NCBI RefSeq assembly: GCF_028369105.1
Contig: NZ_JAQNDO010000001.1
Span: 2,287,711-2,351,710 of the forward strand
DNA: 64,000 nt
DNA from: Polyangium mundeleinium
GTDB lineage: Bacteria; Myxococcota_A; Polyangia; Polyangiales; Polyangiaceae
Direction: 5' to 3'
Under the pieces are notes generated by a model, which was not told the origin of the DNA, ran no database searches, and saw nothing but the letters and a program-made list of their open reading frames with translations. This document shows, piece after piece, positions 27,138-35,977 of the stretch (its first letter is position 1; each line of letters starts with the position of its first letter). Made by a program: the position numbers and the translations under genes.

Positions 27138-28520
27138 TCACTCCACGCGCACCGCTGCATAGAGCGCCTCGCCGTCGCGGCGCAGCCGCACGAGCAGCGT
27201 CCCCGGTCGTTTCGCCTTGTCCACCACGCGCAGGAAGCCCGCGCCGTCCTCGATCGGCTGGCCGTTGACCTCCACCACGATGTCGCCCACTTCGAGTTCG
27301 CCCGCGGCCGCGCCGCGCGGATCGAGCCCCTCGATGCGCGCCCCGCCGCCGAGCGCGTCGCCCACCGACACGCCGATGGTCTTGCGCGGGCCGACGTCCT
27401 CCAGCTTCTGCGCCGGTTTCTCCTCGGACACAGGCTTCGCCAGCACCACGCGCTTGACCCGCTCGTCCTTGCCGTGCCGGATCAAGAGCCGCATCGAATC
27501 GCCGGGCTTTCTGTGCCCGAGGAGCCGCGCGAGCTCCGCCGCCTGATCGATCGGCTCGTCGTCAGCCGACAAGATCACGTCGCCCGGCTCGATCCCCACC
27601 TTCGACGCCGGCCCGTCCGCCTCGACGTCCGTCACGAGCGCGCCCGTCGGCCCCGGCAGCGCGAGCGCCCGCGCGAGCTCGTGCGAGATCGCCTGGAACG
27701 CGACCCCAAGCACGCCGCGCGAGACGTGCCCCGCGTCGCGCAGCTCCGGGATCACGGCGCGGACGTCGTCGATCGGGATCGCAAAACCGATGCCCTGCCC
27801 GCGCGCATGGATGACCGTGCTCACGCCGACGACGCGGCCGCGCCCATCGAAGACCGGGCCGCCGCTCGAACCAGGGTTGATGCTCGCGTCGGTCTGGATG
27901 AGGTGGTCGAACGGCCCGAGCCCGAGGACGCGCTCCTTCGCGCTCACGATGCCCAAGGTGACCGTGTGCCGCAGGCCGAACGGGCTTCCGATGGCCACGA
28001 GGTAGTCGCCCACGCGGAGCGCCTCGCTCGTCCCGAACTGCGCAACCGCAAGGCCCGTCGCGCCGCGCAGCGCGAGCAGCGCCACGTCGAGCTTCTCATC
28101 CTCACCGAGCACCGAAGCTTCGAGCTCGCGCCCGTCAGAGAGCTGCACGCGCACGCGCTCGGCGCCGTGCACCACGTGGGCGTTCGTCACGACGAGCCCG
28201 TCGGTGCTCACGATGAAGCCCGATCCCACCGCCCGCTCGATCGCACGTGACGTCCCGCCCGCGCGCACGCGCTGCGGATCCCCCCGCTCCTCGGCCCCAC
28301 GTGTGGCCGCGATGCTCACCACGGTCGGCCGCACATGCTCGACGAGCGCCGAGATGTCGAGCGCGACGCCCGCCTCTCCCGGCGGAGCCGGGGGCAACGC
28401 CGCCGCCGCCATGGGCGTGATGGCGCGGTCGTTCATGGTCGCATCAGCGCGGTTGCTGCAAGCCGGGACCCCGTGAGCCAGGGCCAGGCCAAGCGTGAAG
28501 GCCAGCGCGGAGGACGTCAT
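27138..28520 (-). CDS. htrA: HtrA/DegP-family periplasmic serine protease
   Basis: 460 residues. Probable lipoprotein signal with VPAC (Cys 21). The trypsin-like domain has catalytic H115 (NAHVVHG), D145 (KLDVALLAL) and S219 (NPGSSGGPV). Two PDZ domains follow (about 275-365 and 375-455). It is a protein quality-control protease/chaperone of the envelope. I chose the ATG at 28520; the longer frame to 28745 reads through the palindrome cluster and lacks coding character. Confidence 0.92.
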   Translation of the reverse strand: MTSSALAFTLGLALAHGVPACSNRADATMNDRAITPMAAAALPPAPPGEAGVALDISALVEHVRPTVVSIAATRGAEERGDPQRVRAGGTSRAIERAVGSGFIVSTDGLVVTNAHVVHGAERVRVQLSDGRELEASVLGEDEKLDVALLALRGATGLAVAQFGTSEALRVGDYLVAIGSPFGLRHTVTLGIVSAKERVLGLGPFDHLIQTDASINPGSSGGPVFDGRGRVVGVSTVIHARGQGIGFAIPIDDVRAVIPELRDAGHVSRGVLGVAFQAISHELARALALPGPTGALVTDVEADGPASKVGIEPGDVILSADDEPIDQAAELARLLGHRKPGDSMRLLIRHGKDERVKRVVLAKPVSEEKPAQKLEDVGPRKTIGVSVGDALGGGARIEGLDPRGAAAGELEVGDIVVEVNGQPIEDGAGFLRVVDKAKRPGTLLVRLRRDGEALYAAVRVE

Positions 28521-28656
28521 GGACGGCACGTAAAGCCGTCCCCTTGGGTCGCAAGCGAGCCTCTGCCCATGGGTCTCCTCGCAGGTCGTCGCGCCGGGGC
28601 GCTGCCCCGGGCCCCGCGGGGGCTGTTCGCCCCTCGACCCGAACCAGGCACGGCCT

Positions 28657-28701
28657 GGCCCGTTGGAAGAACTGCGCAACGCGCAGTTCTTCCAACGGGC
28701 C
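28657..28701. repeat. 21-bp perfect inverted repeat (REP-like), copy 1
   Basis: GGCCCGTTGGAAGAACTGCG plus C (28657-28677) pairs perfectly with 28681-28701 around a 3-base AAC loop. The core GAACTGCGC-AAC-GCGCAGTTC recurs at 28815. Confidence 0.95.
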
Positions 28702-28814
28702 GGTGGCAAGACCATGGAGGTGGGTTCCAAGCTGGCGACGGGCACGTTGCCGGTTGAAACGTCAGCGCTGCGGTCTTGGTGGGCAGGGTCGTTGCCGGTC
28801 TTGACCCTGGCTGT

Positions 28815-28845
28815 TCGATGAACTGCGCATCGCGCAGTTCATCGA
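28815..28845. repeat. 14-bp perfect inverted repeat (REP-like), copy 2
   Basis: TCGATGAACTGCGC (28815-28828) / GCGCAGTTCATCGA (28832-28845) with an ATC loop. Shares the GAACTGCGC core with copy 1, 114 bases away. Confidence 0.93.
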
Positions 28846-28953
28846 CCCCGAGTCCAGCGCTTGCGCTGGTCCGGGTCCAGGGGTGGACAACCCCTGGTCG
28901 GGGCCCGGGGTGAAACCCCGGCTCCGCGCCTCCGCGCGGCGGAGACGGTGCGG

Positions 28954-30042
28954 TCAGAGCTCGACGCGTAGGAACTGGACGGTGATCTCGACGTGACGCC
29001 CGCTCGTTTGCGTGAAGGAGGCCACGCCGCGCTTGCCTTCCCAGCGGTGGGCGAGGCCGAAGGCGCCGGCGCCGCTCGGATCTTCTGGTGCTTCTGTGTC
29101 GCTGAGCTCGACGGAGAGCCGGAGGATCTGCTTGCCTGCGGTGACGGCTCCGCCTTGCAGCGCGAAGGTCCCGCCGCGGAGGAGGGCCATGGTGTTCTTG
29201 GCGGCCTTGAGCAGGTGCGCGGGCGGGTTGGGCGCGAGCGGCTCGACGCCGGTGATCTTGCCCTCCTCGCTGATGATCATGGCCACCTCGACCGACCCGC
29301 CGCTGCCGACGGGCAGCTTCCCCCATGCCGCGTCCGAGCCGCTGGCCATCGGCAGGGCGCGTGTGAAGGCTCGCCCCAGGTCGCGGACCGACGACGCCCC
29401 CTCTGCGCCGAACGAGCCCCCGCCTCCCGGAGACGATCCCCCCGGGGGATTTTTGTCTTCGGAGCTGGGGGATGTGTTTTCGGATACGGGGGGCGTCGTT
29501 TTGGTGCGGGGGGATGTGTTTTGGGATACGGGGGATCGCTTGCCGGAGCTGGGGGATCGCTCGTCGGAGCTGGGGGATCGTTCGTCGGAGGGGGGGACTG
29601 GCTCTTCGGAGGGGGGGACTCGCTCCTCCGGATCCTTTTTCGGCTCCTTCGGCTCCTTCGGCTTGGGCGGATCGGCCTTCGGCTTGGGCGGATCGGCCTT
29701 CGGCTTCGGCGGGTCGACCTTGGGTGGGGCCGGCGGCGGCGGCTCGACGGGCTCGCTCGGGGCGGCTGCGGGCGGCTCGCTCGGGGCGGCGGGTGCGGGT
29801 GCGGGCGGCGGCGGTTCGACGGGTGCGCCGCCCACCTCGCTGCCTGTCACGTCCACCTCGTGCAGCTCGCCGCCGATCGGCGCGGCCGTCGTCCCGGCCC
29901 AGGTATCAGCCGGGGGAGCCAGCTCCTCGGGGGCGCCCTCCTTCCGCAGCCCGGCGGCGGCGATCAGCGACGCGTGCGCCAGGATCGACACGATGACCGC
30001 CCCCTGCATCACCCACGTCGTGCTGGATCCGTCGCGTGCCAT
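28954..30042 (-). CDS. TonB/AgmX-like envelope protein with long Pro-rich spacer
   Basis: 362 residues from the ATG at 30042. One N-terminal membrane helix (about 12-30, VMQGAVIVSILAHASLIAAAG). A periplasmic spacer of about 150 residues follows, with repeated DPPKPKA and SPSSDER/SPSSGKR units. The C-terminal domain (about 235-362) has VEVAMIISEEGKITGVEPLAPNPP, as in TonB-like or AgmX/PglI C-terminal domains. Such proteins span the periplasm to transmit force or energy; the partner is unknown. Divergent from tsaB. Confidence 0.72.
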   Translation of the reverse strand: MARDGSSTTWVMQGAVIVSILAHASLIAAAGLRKEGAPEELAPPADTWAGTTAAPIGGELHEVDVTGSEVGGAPVEPPPPAPAPAAPSEPPAAAPSEPVEPPPPAPPKVDPPKPKADPPKPKADPPKPKEPKEPKKDPEERVPPSEEPVPPSDERSPSSDERSPSSGKRSPVSQNTSPRTKTTPPVSENTSPSSEDKNPPGGSSPGGGGSFGAEGASSVRDLGRAFTRALPMASGSDAAWGKLPVGSGGSVEVAMIISEEGKITGVEPLAPNPPAHLLKAAKNTMALLRGGTFALQGGAVTAGKQILRLSVELSDTEAPEDPSGAGAFGLAHRWEGKRGVASFTQTSGRHVEITVQFLRVEL

Positions 30043-30136
30043 CCCGGTTGTCCTCGCGCCTTCGCGCTCGTAGTGTCCGTCGGGCAGGACAACGCCCGCG
30101 CGCCCACGTTCCCCGGTTCCGGTTCTTGGTTCTCGC

Positions 30137-30175
30137 TTGGGGGCTCTGCTTGGACAAGCCGAGCTAGGCCCCCAA
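30137..30175 (+). repeat. Dispersed palindrome, copy H (intergenic)
   Basis: TTGGGGGC (30137-30144) / GCCCCCAA (30168-30175), inner GCTTG/CAAGC, followed by ACCCCC. Lies between the divergent genes at 30042 and 30193, 18 bases before tsaB. Confidence 0.88.
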
Positions 30176-30192
30176 ACCCCCTCCAGGTTACC

Positions 30193-30903
30193 ATGAGGCT
30201 CCTCGCCATCTCCACCTCCACGCCTCGCGGCAGCGCGGCCGTCTTCGACGGTGACAAGCTCCTCGGCGCGTCCGTCTACACGGACCTCGCAGGCCACGCC
30301 GAGCGCATCTTCCTCGCCGCCGCCGAGGCCCTCGCCGCGGCCGGCGTCTCCGCGGCGTCGATCGAGGCCTTCGCCTGTGACATCGGCCCTGGCTCGTTCA
30401 CGGGCGTCCGGGTCGGCGTCGCCGCGGCGAAGGGCATGGCCATCGGCCAGGGCGCGCCGCTCGCCGGCGTCGGTTCGCTCGAAGCCATGGCCGCGGACGC
30501 CTTCGCGAGCGGCCGGGCCGGGCCTCACGACGTTGTCGTCGCCGCCCTCGACGCGAAGAAGCAGGAGCTCTTCCTCGCCGCCTTCGACGCGCACGGCGCC
30601 GTCTGCTGGGCCCCGCGCCACGTGCCCCGCGCCGACGTGGCCGCGCTCGTGCTTGCCGGCCCGGGTGCTTCCCTTCCGCCGGGCGGGCTCCTCCGTGTTG
30701 TCGGCGAGGTCGCGGCCGAGGATCCGGGGCTCGAAGCCTTCGTCCTCCGATCCCCCGGGACCGACCTGCCCGACGCTGCGGCCGTGGGGCGCGTCGCGCT
30801 CGGCCGGCTCGTGGCCGGCGGTGACTTCGACGCCGAGCATGTCGAGCCGCTTTACGTCCGTCCGCCCGACGCGAAGCCGATGGCATCGGGCGGGCCCAGC
30901 TAG
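30193..30903 (+). CDS. tsaB: tRNA threonylcarbamoyladenosine biosynthesis protein TsaB
   Basis: 236 residues, ASKHA fold. MRLLAISTSTPRGSAAV and IGPGSFTGVRVGVAAAKGMA are the TsaB (YeaZ) signatures. It dimerises with TsaD to make t6A37 on ANN-decoding tRNAs. ATG at 30193; frames open much further upstream but run through the palindrome and the antisense of the divergent gene. No tsaD/tsaE nearby. The Crp-like gene starts 16 bases later. Confidence 0.92.
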   Translation: MRLLAISTSTPRGSAAVFDGDKLLGASVYTDLAGHAERIFLAAAEALAAAGVSAASIEAFACDIGPGSFTGVRVGVAAAKGMAIGQGAPLAGVGSLEAMAADAFASGRAGPHDVVVAALDAKKQELFLAAFDAHGAVCWAPRHVPRADVAALVLAGPGASLPPGGLLRVVGEVAAEDPGLEAFVLRSPGTDLPDAAAVGRVALGRLVAGGDFDAEHVEPLYVRPPDAKPMASGGPS

Positions 30904-30919
30904 GTAGACTCGCCACCGG

Positions 30920-31603
30920 ATGGACCTACTCGACGAAGATCCCGAGGCCGCCGAGGCGGCGCGTGTGCTCATCGCGCGCTTCGGCAAGAGCTTCCAGCCC
31001 GGCGAGGTGATCTACCGGGAGGGCGAGCCCGGCACGGAGGCGTATCTGCTCGAGGAGGGCCGCGTGCGCCTCATCAAGAAGGTGCGCGGCGCCGAGCGCA
31101 GCTTGATGGTGCTCAAGCCTGGCGACCTCTTCGGCGAGTCGGCCCTGCTGCCTGGCGCCGAGCGCTCCTCCACCGCGGTCGCGCTCTCGTCCGGCCTCGC
31201 GCTCGCGATCGACCAGGCGACGCTGCAGAACTTGCTCGAGCACAACGCGGGCATCGCCTCGCGCATAGTCAAGCAGCTCGTGCGACGGCTGCGGGATGCC
31301 GAGGATCAGATCGAGCTCATCATGCTCACGGACGTGCAGTCGAAGATCGTCAGCGCGCTCCTCAAGCTCGCGCAGCAGACGCGCGAGCCGGGGGGCAACA
31401 ACGCGCTCTTCTCGGTCTCGCCGATGGAGCTCGCGACGCGCGTGGGCCTCGACGTCGACACCGTGAAGCGCAGCGTGCAGAAGCTCCGGGAGGGCCAGTA
31501 CATCCGCGTCGCCGACGAGCGACTCGAGGTCCCGGACATCGAGGGCCTGCGAAAGCTCTACGGCCTGCTCGGTCAGAAGGACGAAGTCGCGAACGAGGCG
31601 TGA
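30920..31603 (+). CDS. Crp/Fnr-family transcriptional regulator
   Basis: 227 residues. Cyclic-nucleotide-binding fold at about 20-130 (FQPGEVIYREGEPGTEAYLLEEG, KPGDLFGESALL), a dimer helix, then a winged helix at about 150-215 with recognition region SPMELATRVGLDVDTVKRSVQKL. The effector is not assignable: the phosphate cassette (FGESALLPGAERSSTAVA) has a Ser/Ser-Thr region like cAMP binders, but this is inference. Possibly co-transcribed with tsaB. Confidence 0.9.
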   Translation: MDLLDEDPEAAEAARVLIARFGKSFQPGEVIYREGEPGTEAYLLEEGRVRLIKKVRGAERSLMVLKPGDLFGESALLPGAERSSTAVALSSGLALAIDQATLQNLLEHNAGIASRIVKQLVRRLRDAEDQIELIMLTDVQSKIVSALLKLAQQTREPGGNNALFSVSPMELATRVGLDVDTVKRSVQKLREGQYIRVADERLEVPDIEGLRKLYGLLGQKDEVANEA

Positions 31604-31747
31604 TTTTGCGCTCGTCCGTCCGAATGTTTCGCCTCAAAGCAACGCGAAATCTTCCCGCATAACACGCCTTGTGTCCCCCACGCCACCCTTTCCAGGTGTA
31701 GGTGTGTTTCTTTGTTCCGGTGCGTGGGGGCGGGCGTCTTTTGCGGG

Positions 31748-31776
31748 TTGACGCTTCTTCCAGCCTGGGTTACCCA
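31748..31776 (+). promoter_or_regulatory. Weak promoter candidate for the TPR lipoprotein gene
   Basis: TTGACG at 31748-31753, 17 bases, then TACCCA at 31771-31776; the -10 is poor. It is the best match in the 280-base gap after the Crp-like gene. No terminator with a T-run is evident there. Confidence 0.25.
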
Positions 31777-31883
31777 AGTTTTCCCGGGCGACTGGCCCGG
31801 ATTTGGGCCTCGGGCAGAGCCCAGGGGCGGATCGGGAGAGTCCTTCTTCGACGAAACAAGGGCATCTCGATCAGTAAGGACGC

Positions 31884-32741
31884 ATGATCCAGGGGCAAAC
31901 GGGCAAGAAAACGGGCGTTTGGTCGCGCAGGATGCGTGGCCCTGCGGCGCTCGCTTGCTCGGTCTTGTTCCCTGTGCTGCTCACGTTCGCGCCGGCGTGC
32001 AGCGGCGCGCAGGAGCGTGTGGACGGCGTCGACGCGAAGGCGCGTGCCGAGTACGACCTCGGGCGGGAGGCGTTCGAGGGAGGACGGCTGCGCGAGGCGC
32101 TCGGCCATGCGCAGGCCTCGCTCCGGATCGACGAGACGAACCCCGACGCGCACTACCTCTCCACCGTCATTCTTTTGGCATTCTGTGCGTCGGACGAGAC
32201 GTCGACGGATTGCCGTTTCGAGGCGGCGGAGCGCCACGCGCGCGCCGCGCTCGAGTCTGCGCCCGAGATGCGCGACGCGAAGAACGCGCTCGGCGTCATT
32301 CTCGTGCATCGGAAAAAGTACGACGAAGCTGTGGCCGTCCTCAAGCCGCTGGCCGAGGACATTCTTTATGCTTCCCCCGAGCAGGCGTGGGGAAATCTTG
32401 GCTGGGCATATCTTTCGCGTGGGAGCCTCGACGAGGCGATCGACGCGCTTCGGCGGTCTCTCGCGGCGCAGCCGCTGTTTTGTGTAGGGAACTACCGGCT
32501 CGGGCTGGCGTACGAGAAAAAAGGCGAGCTTGCGCTTGCGCGAGAGGCCTTTACGAAAGCGCTCGAGACAGATAAACCTCAGTGTCGGAACCTCCAGGAG
32601 GGGTTCGCCGCCCGCGCTCGCGTGGCGGGGAAACTCGGGCAGCAAGATCTCGCCCGGGAAGATCTCGAACGATGCCGCGATGTGGCCCCGGCGACAGTGG
32701 CCGGGAAGCGTTGCGCTGCGGAACTCGGATCGTTGCAATGA
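31884..32741 (+). CDS. TPR lipoprotein, Tgl/PilF-like
   Basis: 285 residues. Signal with lipobox FAPAC, then about five TPR units (YDLGREAFEGGRLREALGHAQASL, AWGNLGWAYLSRGSLDEAIDALRRSL, YRLGLAYEKKGELALAREAFTKAL). Size, lipoprotein signal and a RodZ-like gene immediately downstream match the pilF/tgl neighbourhood of Pseudomonas and Myxococcus, where the protein is the pilotin that assembles the type IV pilus secretin. Orthology is inference. Other pil genes are not in the window. Confidence 0.72.
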   Translation: MIQGQTGKKTGVWSRRMRGPAALACSVLFPVLLTFAPACSGAQERVDGVDAKARAEYDLGREAFEGGRLREALGHAQASLRIDETNPDAHYLSTVILLAFCASDETSTDCRFEAAERHARAALESAPEMRDAKNALGVILVHRKKYDEAVAVLKPLAEDILYASPEQAWGNLGWAYLSRGSLDEAIDALRRSLAAQPLFCVGNYRLGLAYEKKGELALAREAFTKALETDKPQCRNLQEGFAARARVAGKLGQQDLAREDLERCRDVAPATVAGKRCAAELGSLQ

Positions 32742-32778
32742 GTCTTTGCGCGGCTTGTTTGAAACGTGCAAAAGGGAG

Positions 32779-32795
32779 TCAATCGAATCGATTGA
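32779..32795. promoter_or_regulatory. Perfect 17-bp palindrome before the RodZ-like gene
   Basis: TCAATCGA-A-TCGATTGA, unusually A/T-rich for this genome, 20 bases before the start at 32815. It looks like an operator half-site pair. Confidence 0.5.
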
Positions 32796-32814
32796 ATGAA
32801 CGGGTGAAGTAGGG

Positions 32815-33258
32815 ATGGAGTCGATCGGCCGCTACCTGAGACATGCCCGTGAGACGAGGGCAATGAGCGTGGAGGAAGTCTCCCGCGCCACCCGCATTCC
32901 CGTCCCCTCGATCGAGCGAATCGAGGCGGATCATTTCGATGATTTGCCAGGTGAAGTGTTCGTCCGGGGGTTCCTGCGCGCCTACGCGCGGGCCGTCTCC
33001 CTCCCCGTGGAAGAGGTGCTCGCGCGTTATACCGCGAGCCGCCGCGTCGCCGTGGTCACTCCACTTCCCATTGCCTCCCCCGCTGGAGGTTCGCAGGGCA
33101 AACGCTTCGGCGTGGCGATGGCCTTCGTCCTCCTGCTGATCCTGTTCACGCTGGCCCTGAGCATCGTCATGCGGCCGCGCGGGCACGATATGCCCCCTGA
33201 ATTGTCGCAGGTGGGGGACTCGCAGGGCGTATCCTCGAGCCCTATGCTCGGGGCGTGA
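32815..33258 (+). CDS. RodZ-like helix-turn-helix membrane protein
   Basis: 147 residues. N-terminal HTH_25 domain (IGRYLRHARETRAMSVEEVSRAT, IPVPSIERIEADHFDDLPGEVFVRGFLRAYAR) exactly as in RodZ, then a membrane helix at about 100-120. The periplasmic part is only about 25 residues, much shorter than E. coli RodZ (lacking its C-terminal domain). RodZ links MreB to the elongation machinery; short forms occur in other phyla. The stop overlaps the GTG of recO. Confidence 0.82.
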   Translation: MESIGRYLRHARETRAMSVEEVSRATRIPVPSIERIEADHFDDLPGEVFVRGFLRAYARAVSLPVEEVLARYTASRRVAVVTPLPIASPAGGSQGKRFGVAMAFVLLLILFTLALSIVMRPRGHDMPPELSQVGDSQGVSSSPMLGA

Positions 33259-34004
33259 CCGAGCCAAGCGGGCGTCGCCGGGGCCGGAGCGCCCTCCTCA
33301 AAAAGATTCTGCGCACCGAAGCGCTGCTCGTCCGGCGGGTCCCCGTGGGCGAGGCCGATCTCATCGTCACGCTTTTCACGGAGGCGCGGGGAATCGTTTC
33401 GGCTGTGGCGCGATCGGCCCGTCGATCGAACAAGCGTCTCGTCGCGCTGGAGCCGATGCACCTGCTTCGCGTGACCCTCGAAGAGCGCGAGCAAAAAGAC
33501 CTGGCCGTGCTCGGCGAGGCCGCAATCGCGCACCCGCGCATGCACCTCGTCGCTGCGCTCGATCGTCTGGAAGCCGCAGGCAGAGCGCTGCGCTGGGTCC
33601 GATCGGTCGCGCCGCCGGGCACACGCGAGCCGGGGCTTTTCGCCACCGTAAACGAACTGCTCGACGCGCTCGACACACCCGCGTCCACGCGCTCGCCCGA
33701 AGCAGAGCTCGCGACATCAGGCTTGCGTTTGCTCTCGGATATGGGCTTCGGCCTGGTGCTCGATCGATGCGTGCGGTGCAGCCGCGTTTGCCCGGCAGAG
33801 GCGCCCGCGTGTCTGGATGCGCTCGCCGGCGGGCTCGTCTGTCGTGCTTGCGGCGGAGCGCGACTCGTGCTGCGGGCGGACCTCCGCGCGCGCGTCGAGG
33901 CTGCATGCGCAGGCGACGACGAGGCACTGCGCGCAGAGGACACGCGAATCGTGGTGGACCTCGTGGAGGCCGTAATCCAGGCGCACGCCGGTCCGGCGAA
34001 GTAG
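33255..34004 (+). CDS. recO: DNA repair protein RecO
   Basis: 249 residues. N-terminal OB fold (TEALLVRRVPVGEADLIVTLFTEARGIVSAVARSARR), helical domain, and a C-terminal zinc site (CVRC...C...LVCRACGG). Loads RecA on SSB-coated DNA with RecR and RecF. GTG at 33255 overlaps the RodZ-like stop. Faces the metallophosphoesterase gene 4 bases away. Confidence 0.92.
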   Translation: MTEPSGRRRGRSALLKKILRTEALLVRRVPVGEADLIVTLFTEARGIVSAVARSARRSNKRLVALEPMHLLRVTLEEREQKDLAVLGEAAIAHPRMHLVAALDRLEAAGRALRWVRSVAPPGTREPGLFATVNELLDALDTPASTRSPEAELATSGLRLLSDMGFGLVLDRCVRCSRVCPAEAPACLDALAGGLVCRACGGARLVLRADLRARVEAACAGDDEALRAEDTRIVVDLVEAVIQAHAGPAK

Positions 34005-34008
34005 GCGC

Positions 34009-35205
34009 CTAGGCGCGCGCTTCCTTCGGCTCCATCGGCAGATACCGCCGCACCGCCCGCGGCACCCCATAGGTCTGCTCGATCTCCAGGTACGGCCGAC
34101 CCGGCGTATTGCGTGGAAACGCGAAGCTCGCCGTATTCGCATATCGCTCCGTGAGCGCCTCGCGGTGCGTGTGACCAAACACCACGAGCCGCGCGCCCGT
34201 CGTGTCCGCGATCCGCGCCGCGCCCTCGGCGAGCTGCTCGGCCACCGACCCGGCATAACGGTTGTGCCCGCGCGCCCAGCTCAGCGTCATTGCGAGCGCC
34301 CCGATCGAAAACGCCGCTCCGCCTGCCCGTTTCTTGCCGAGCGCTGCCGCCGAGAGCCCTGCGCTCATCGCCAGCGTGGACAGCACCCGATCGAAATAGA
34401 GACGCGAAAACGTCCGGCTCAAGCTGGCCATCGTCGGCCGCGCGCCGAGCGGCAGCATCGTGCCCACGAGCTCGGGCGGAATGCCGAGCTCCGCGATGAA
34501 ACGAGCGGCCTCCTCCGCGCCGAGCGGCGCCTCGTCCTCCGCGCGCCGTTGATACGTCCGCCCGCTGCGGAGCATCGCGTGAATGGCAGCGTGGAAATAA
34601 CGATAGATCACGTAGGGCGCGCGCGGGCCGTAGAACGAGAACGCGGAGAGGAAGAGCCGGAGGGGCGTCTCGTCGTTCATGTTGAGGTAGCGAAAGGCGC
34701 CTGTCGGCGCGATGAATTGCTCGACGAAATGGACGCCGAGGCTCGCTTCGCCCACGACGAGCGGGTGAGCTGGGGCGTTGTCGGGGTCGTAGAGGTGGCC
34801 GTGCTCGATGTGGAGGTCGCCCTCGCGAAAGAACCAAGGGGTCGTGCGCAGCCGCGCGCGCGCCTCGGCCGGCGGATCGAGCGCCGTCACGAGGGCGCTC
34901 CGGAAATCGGCCAGCGCGAGGGCTGCGTCGTGGTTGCCGCTCACGAGCCAGAGCTCGCCTCCTCGCGCGAGGTGCCGGCCGAACGCGGCTTTGGCGGCCG
35001 GATGCGCCTCGAACACCGCCTCGACCGCGCGCGGCAGCGGCAGGCGGGGCAGATCGGCCGAAAGATCGAAGAGATCGCCGGCGCACACGATTCGCGCGCC
35101 CGGGTGCGCGTCGACCAGGCGGGCGAGATCCTCGGACACGGCCCGTGGCACCGAGCGGGTCAGGTGAACGTCACCGAGCACGACCGTGGAGGGCGATTGC
35201 ACCAT
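34009..35205 (-). CDS. Calcineurin-like metallophosphoesterase
   Basis: 398 residues. Metal-binding motifs in order: GDVH (about 11), GDLFD (about 43), GNHD (about 90), EHGH (about 135) and GHTH (about 340). The domain resembles LpxH/YbbF-type phosphoesterases at the N-terminus but is much longer, with a helical insert and possible hydrophobic segment (ALAMTLSWARGH). Substrate unknown; lipid A or nucleotide substrates are both possible. Confidence 0.85.
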   Translation of the reverse strand: MVQSPSTVVLGDVHLTRSVPRAVSEDLARLVDAHPGARIVCAGDLFDLSADLPRLPLPRAVEAVFEAHPAAKAAFGRHLARGGELWLVSGNHDAALALADFRSALVTALDPPAEARARLRTTPWFFREGDLHIEHGHLYDPDNAPAHPLVVGEASLGVHFVEQFIAPTGAFRYLNMNDETPLRLFLSAFSFYGPRAPYVIYRYFHAAIHAMLRSGRTYQRRAEDEAPLGAEEAARFIAELGIPPELVGTMLPLGARPTMASLSRTFSRLYFDRVLSTLAMSAGLSAAALGKKRAGGAAFSIGALAMTLSWARGHNRYAGSVAEQLAEGAARIADTTGARLVVFGHTHREALTERYANTASFAFPRNTPGRPYLEIEQTYGVPRAVRRYLPMEPKEARA

Positions 35206-35281
35206 GGTCGTTTCTTATGACGCGTCCAGTCGGGGCGAGCAAAGTGATGTTTCCGGTCTCCGAGCGCCCGGCGGGCAAGGG

Positions 35282-35321
35282 ATGGGGGCTCTCGCTCGGC
35301 AAGCCGAGCTACCGCCCCCAT
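35282..35321 (+). repeat. Dispersed palindrome, copy I (intergenic)
   Basis: ATGGGGGC (35282-35289) / GCCCCCAT (35314-35321), perfect inner GCTCGGC (35294-35300) / GCCGAGC (35303-35309). The inner stem is identical to copy C in rsmH. Lies between the divergent genes at 35205 and 35365. Confidence 0.92.
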
Positions 35322-35364
35322 ATCCCCATCGACAACCCCGAGGGCACGCACCAGGGAGCCATTC

Positions 35365-35775
35365 ATGGAGAGCTCGATCCGTCGCCGAGAGGCCAATGAG
35401 CAGCCCCTCATGGGGCAGATTCGCCACGCCCTGGAGATGCGGGACGTGGAGGCGCTCGCGGACCTTTATGCCGAGGACGCGATCCTCGAGGAGGTCTCGA
35501 GCCTGAACCCGCCCGCGCACCCCATCGTGGTGCACGGCCGCGAGGCCATCTTGAAGCAGCTCCGCGACGAGTTCCTGCGGGACCCGGTCGGCGGGTGGCA
35601 TCGTGAGGTGAAGAGCACGGACATCATCGACGAGATGGAGACGGATGAGGCCGTCGCCTTCACCGAGGTGCGTACCTATGCGGCCGGCGACAAGGTGATC
35701 ACGCAGCACCTGGCGCACAAACGGAACGGGCGTATCCAGCACGATCGGCTGGTCGTGGCGCGCGACTCCGATTGA
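35365..35775 (+). CDS. NTF2/SnoaL-like domain protein
   Basis: 136 residues. ALEMRDVEALADLYAEDAILEE and HGREAILKQLRDEF are typical of the SnoaL-like cone fold. It may be a small enzyme or binding protein; no catalytic residues can be assigned. ATG at 35365 chosen; an internal ATG at 35410 (MGQIRHAL) would also leave the full domain. Confidence 0.78.
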   Translation: MESSIRRREANEQPLMGQIRHALEMRDVEALADLYAEDAILEEVSSLNPPAHPIVVHGREAILKQLRDEFLRDPVGGWHREVKSTDIIDEMETDEAVAFTEVRTYAAGDKVITQHLAHKRNGRIQHDRLVVARDSD

Positions 35776-35977
35776 CGGGGCCCGGCCGGAGGCGCTCGTT
35801 CGAGCGCGCGCTCCATTTCGGCGAACACCTCCGCGTCTTCGTCCATTCGCCGCGCGTGTCGAGGTTGGTGGGGTAGGCCCGCTTTTCTCTTCGCGCGCGG
35901 CCTCGGCGTCGTCCGGCGAGACGAACCGCCCGGCCGTGCTCGGCGCGTGATAGCGTCGAGCACGGAGGTCGAGGGAG

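Larger units (their letters stand above)
28521..28953. other. Non-coding palindrome cluster upstream of htrA
   Basis: About 430 bases dense in inverted repeats. Two large related palindromes (28657-28701 and 28815-28845) lie here, then CCAGCGC/GCGCTGG near 28854, CCAGGGG/CCCCTGG near 28877 and CCGGGG/CCCCGG near 28905. No credible gene. Confidence 0.8.

Noticed and set aside
28521-28745. N-terminal extension of the HtrA protein
   Set aside because: The added 75 codons read through a long palindrome; the ATG at 28520 starts a normal signal peptide.
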